Below are positions 62,424 to 64,000 of a stretch of DNA of 64,000 nucleotides, in pieces (the first letter of the stretch is position 1; each line of letters begins with the position of its first letter). The translations under genes and the position numbers were made by a program. This DNA is from JAXGMQ01 sp040768585 (GTDB lineage: Bacteria > Caldisericota > Caldisericia > JAAYUI01): the NCBI GenBank assembly GCA_040768585.1, contig JAXGMQ010000001.1, positions 1,984,001 to 2,048,000 on the forward strand. Reading direction: 5' to 3'. The notes beneath the pieces are model-generated. The model was not told the origin of the DNA. It saw nothing but the letters and a program-made list of their open reading frames with translations, and ran no database searches.

Positions 62424-62981
62424 TCAAGCTATAAGGTGCGTAATGACTATCCTTACTCCAATTGCGATAAGGATGAGTCCGCCTGCAAAAGTTGCTCCTT
62501 TCGTCCATTTCGCGCCAAGCTTGCTTCCAAATAGAACACCCAGAACAGATAAGACAAACGTTATGACGGTGATAGTAAGCGAAGGGATCCAGATGTTTTC
62601 ACCAAGCATAGAGAAACTCAAACCAACGGCTAGTGCGTCAATACTTGTGGCTATTGCCAGTGTGATAAGAAGCCAACCTTTACTTGGATCCTGTGTGATT
62701 TTATCCTTGTTATCAAAACTCTCATAGAGCATCTTACCACCAATAAACGCGAGGAGAACGAAGGCAACCCAGTGGTCCCAGACATCGATATATCCCGCAA
62801 ACGTATTACCAGCAAACCAACCCAGGATGGGCATTGCTCCTTGGAACAATCCAAAAAAGAAAGCCATTTTCAAAGCCTTTGGTATGGGAGATTCTTTGAT
62901 ATAAATACCACTCGCAATTGAAACCGCTGTGGCATCCATTGCGAGTCCAAATGCTATGCCAATAATGGTTATAAGATTCAT
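62424..62981 (-). CDS. mntP: Manganese efflux pump MntP
   Basis: The 185-residue protein has six hydrophobic helices. The paired Asp-containing motifs AFGLAMDATAVSIASG and AIATSIDALAVGLSFS, one in each half, are typical of MntP, which exports Mn2+. GLFQGAMPILGWFAG is also a family signature. It lies 4 bases downstream of rnc, so it is likely read from the plsX-rnc unit and no manganese riboswitch can precede it directly. Confidence 0.93.
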   Translation of the reverse strand: MNLITIIGIAFGLAMDATAVSIASGIYIKESPIPKALKMAFFFGLFQGAMPILGWFAGNTFAGYIDVWDHWVAFVLLAFIGGKMLYESFDNKDKITQDPSKGWLLITLAIATSIDALAVGLSFSMLGENIWIPSLTITVITFVLSVLGVLFGSKLGAKWTKGATFAGGLILIAIGVRIVITHLIA

Positions 62982-62985
62982 ATTT

Positions 62986-63744
62986 TTATTCCCTTCTACC
63001 TGCGGAATTAAATTTGAGCTTGTTCAGCGCATCCTCAGCAGCTGAGAATGACGCGCTTTTCTTTGAGTAGCCTTTACCGACAGTCTTGTATTTTAGACCT
63101 TTTGAATCTTGAGTTGGCTTGAGGAGCACGGACACGTGAAAATACTCCCTGCCATCGATCATCTCAACACGTTCTGTGTTGTAGATTGGTAGTTCATATC
63201 CGTTTGATACTGCGTATCGCTGAAGTCTACTTTTGGGGTCTTCAGTGTAGTTATGGGTATGAACAAGTCTCAACCTATCAAGCACCTTGAATGTCTGGAT
63301 TATTCCTCGCGAGAGCATCAGGCCACCAATAAGTGCCTCGAAAACGTCACAAAGGATTGAATCTTTGTCCCTGCCATCTGATGCATCCTCGCCCCTTCCA
63401 AGTAGGATACATTCGCCAATTTCAAGTTCCCTTGCGATATTTGCCAGTGGTGATTGTGAAACAATTGACGCCCTGGCTCTTGTGAGTTGACCCTCCTGCC
63501 AGTCTTTGTTCTCCTTAAAGAGTCTGTTTGCAGCATAACAACCTACAACAGAATCACCGAGAAACTCGAGTCTCTGGTATGAATTACACCTATTCTCTGA
63601 TGCATATGACGGGTGGGAAAGCGCTTCGATGAAGATTTGTCTGTCCCTTTTTCTGTACCCCAATTTTCTAAAAAGGGTTTGCTGAGTCTTGCTCAGTTTA
63701 CTGCATTGCCTGCGTAAGATTTTGGTTGAGCTTATTTTTAGCAC
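62986..63744 (-). CDS. rnc: Ribonuclease III
   Basis: The 252-residue enzyme cuts double-stranded RNA in rRNA and mRNA processing. The signature RLEFLGDSV is at 58-66, DVFEALIGG supplies the second acidic pair, and a C-terminal dsRNA-binding domain (about 165-245) ends with GKGYSKKSASFSAAEDAL. The start is taken as GTG 63744, overlapping the plsX end by 47 bp; the conserved fold begins about 15 residues later, so a slightly different start is possible. The plsX-rnc order is common (acpP is often between, but not here). Confidence 0.93.
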   Translation of the reverse strand: MLKISSTKILRRQCSKLSKTQQTLFRKLGYRKRDRQIFIEALSHPSYASENRCNSYQRLEFLGDSVVGCYAANRLFKENKDWQEGQLTRARASIVSQSPLANIARELEIGECILLGRGEDASDGRDKDSILCDVFEALIGGLMLSRGIIQTFKVLDRLRLVHTHNYTEDPKSRLQRYAVSNGYELPIYNTERVEMIDGREYFHVSVLLKPTQDSKGLKYKTVGKGYSKKSASFSAAEDALNKLKFNSAGRRE

Positions 63745-64000
63745 AAGTCACAGCCAGCTTGATTGCTGACGCAATCGCCTTTCTGTTGGAGCGACCGTGT
63801 GAGATGATGGAGAGTCCGTTGACTCCAAGGAGCGGTGCTCCTCCATACTCTGAATAATCAAGCATACCTTTGATTTTGTTGATGCTTCTTTTAATGAGCA
63901 GCCCACCAATCTTTGAGGTAAAACTCGAAGAGATTGAGTCTTTTAGGAGTCCCATGAGATCGCTGCTTATACCTTCAATGCATTTGAGGACAACGTTTCC
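63698..64000 (-). CDS. plsX: Phosphate acyltransferase PlsX, C-terminal part
   Basis: The gene runs off the right end of the window, so only about 100 C-terminal codons are visible. GNVVLKCIEGISSDLMGLLK and the later YGGAPLLGVNGLSIISHG followed by AIASAIKLA are typical of PlsX, which makes acyl-phosphate for phospholipid synthesis. It overlaps rnc. acpP does not lie between the two genes as it does in many bacteria. Confidence 0.92.
   Translation of the reverse strand, partial: GNVVLKCIEGISSDLMGLLKDSISSSFTSKIGGLLIKRSINKIKGMLDYSEYGGAPLLGVNGLSIISHGRSNRKAIASAIKLAVTCAKNKLNQNLTQAMQ

Noticed and set aside
1..64000. CRISPR arrays, tRNA or rRNA genes, insertion sequences
   Set aside because: No regularly spaced repeats, no tRNA T-loop signatures in the gaps, no rRNA and no intact transposase were seen.

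Overview
The window is bacterial chromosome with moderate GC, dense genes and few gaps. It reads as an anaerobic, probably Gram-positive-like or deep-branching lineage with an S-layer. The evidence is a ferredoxin-dependent 2-oxoacid oxidoreductase, an alpha/beta glycyl-tRNA synthetase, MurJ and LCP wall genes, no lipopolysaccharide genes, ComEA/ComEC, RNase J, SLH domains and three proteins ending in 'stalk' (copper amine oxidase N-like) domains. Caldisericota/Cryosericota-like, deep Firmicutes-like or deep Actinobacteria-like lineages would fit; there is no rRNA here and I do not assign a phylum.

Layout. 1-17984: the end of an HD phosphohydrolase gene, then a run of 17 co-oriented, mostly overlapping genes from a strong promoter (422-450) to an intrinsic terminator (17953-17984): thrS, a small membrane protein, a zinc-finger protein, a Clp ATPase, a DUF4330 protein, murJ, an LCP protein, an unknown membrane protein, an O-antigen-ligase-like protein, a CBS protein, glyQ, glyS, a four-gene 2-oxoacid:ferredoxin oxidoreductase and glnA. 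18019-20661: a lone tyrosine recombinase, convergent with a HAD hydrolase-mnmA pair. 20720-29694: rpsO, pnp, M16 peptidase, family 4 uracil-DNA glycosylase, RNase J, NUDIX, then queT and a two-gene glutamine-dependent NAD synthetase. 29945-36829: a roadblock protein, two secreted stalk-domain proteins, a PflX-like radical SAM enzyme and tatD. 36829-43772: metG and two paralogous lipoproteins. 43993-49270: dnaX, ybaB, recR, glmS and an orphan C-terminal transketolase subunit. 49653-57876: comEC, comEA and a 1746-residue modular surface protein in one tight minus-strand unit. 58104-61880: an S-layer-type protein. 62424-64000: mntP, rnc and the end of plsX.

Main points. (1) The S-layer-type protein has two 5'-nucleotidase-like modules around three SLH repeats, and both modules appear to have lost most metal ligands. 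(2) dnaX contains tandem A-rich slippery sites, one identical to the E. coli dnaX heptamer, followed by a -1 frame stop; this could give a short gamma-like form. (3) dnaX, the HAD-mnmA pair and the roadblock gene have good -35/-10 boxes so close to the start codon that their mRNAs should be leaderless or nearly so. (4) The giant surface protein joins beta-propeller, thioredoxin-like, cohesin-like and stalk modules and shares a unit with competence genes. (5) Two paralogous lipoproteins keep a 65-bp identical block at their 3' ends. All functions are inferred by reading motifs; no searches were run.
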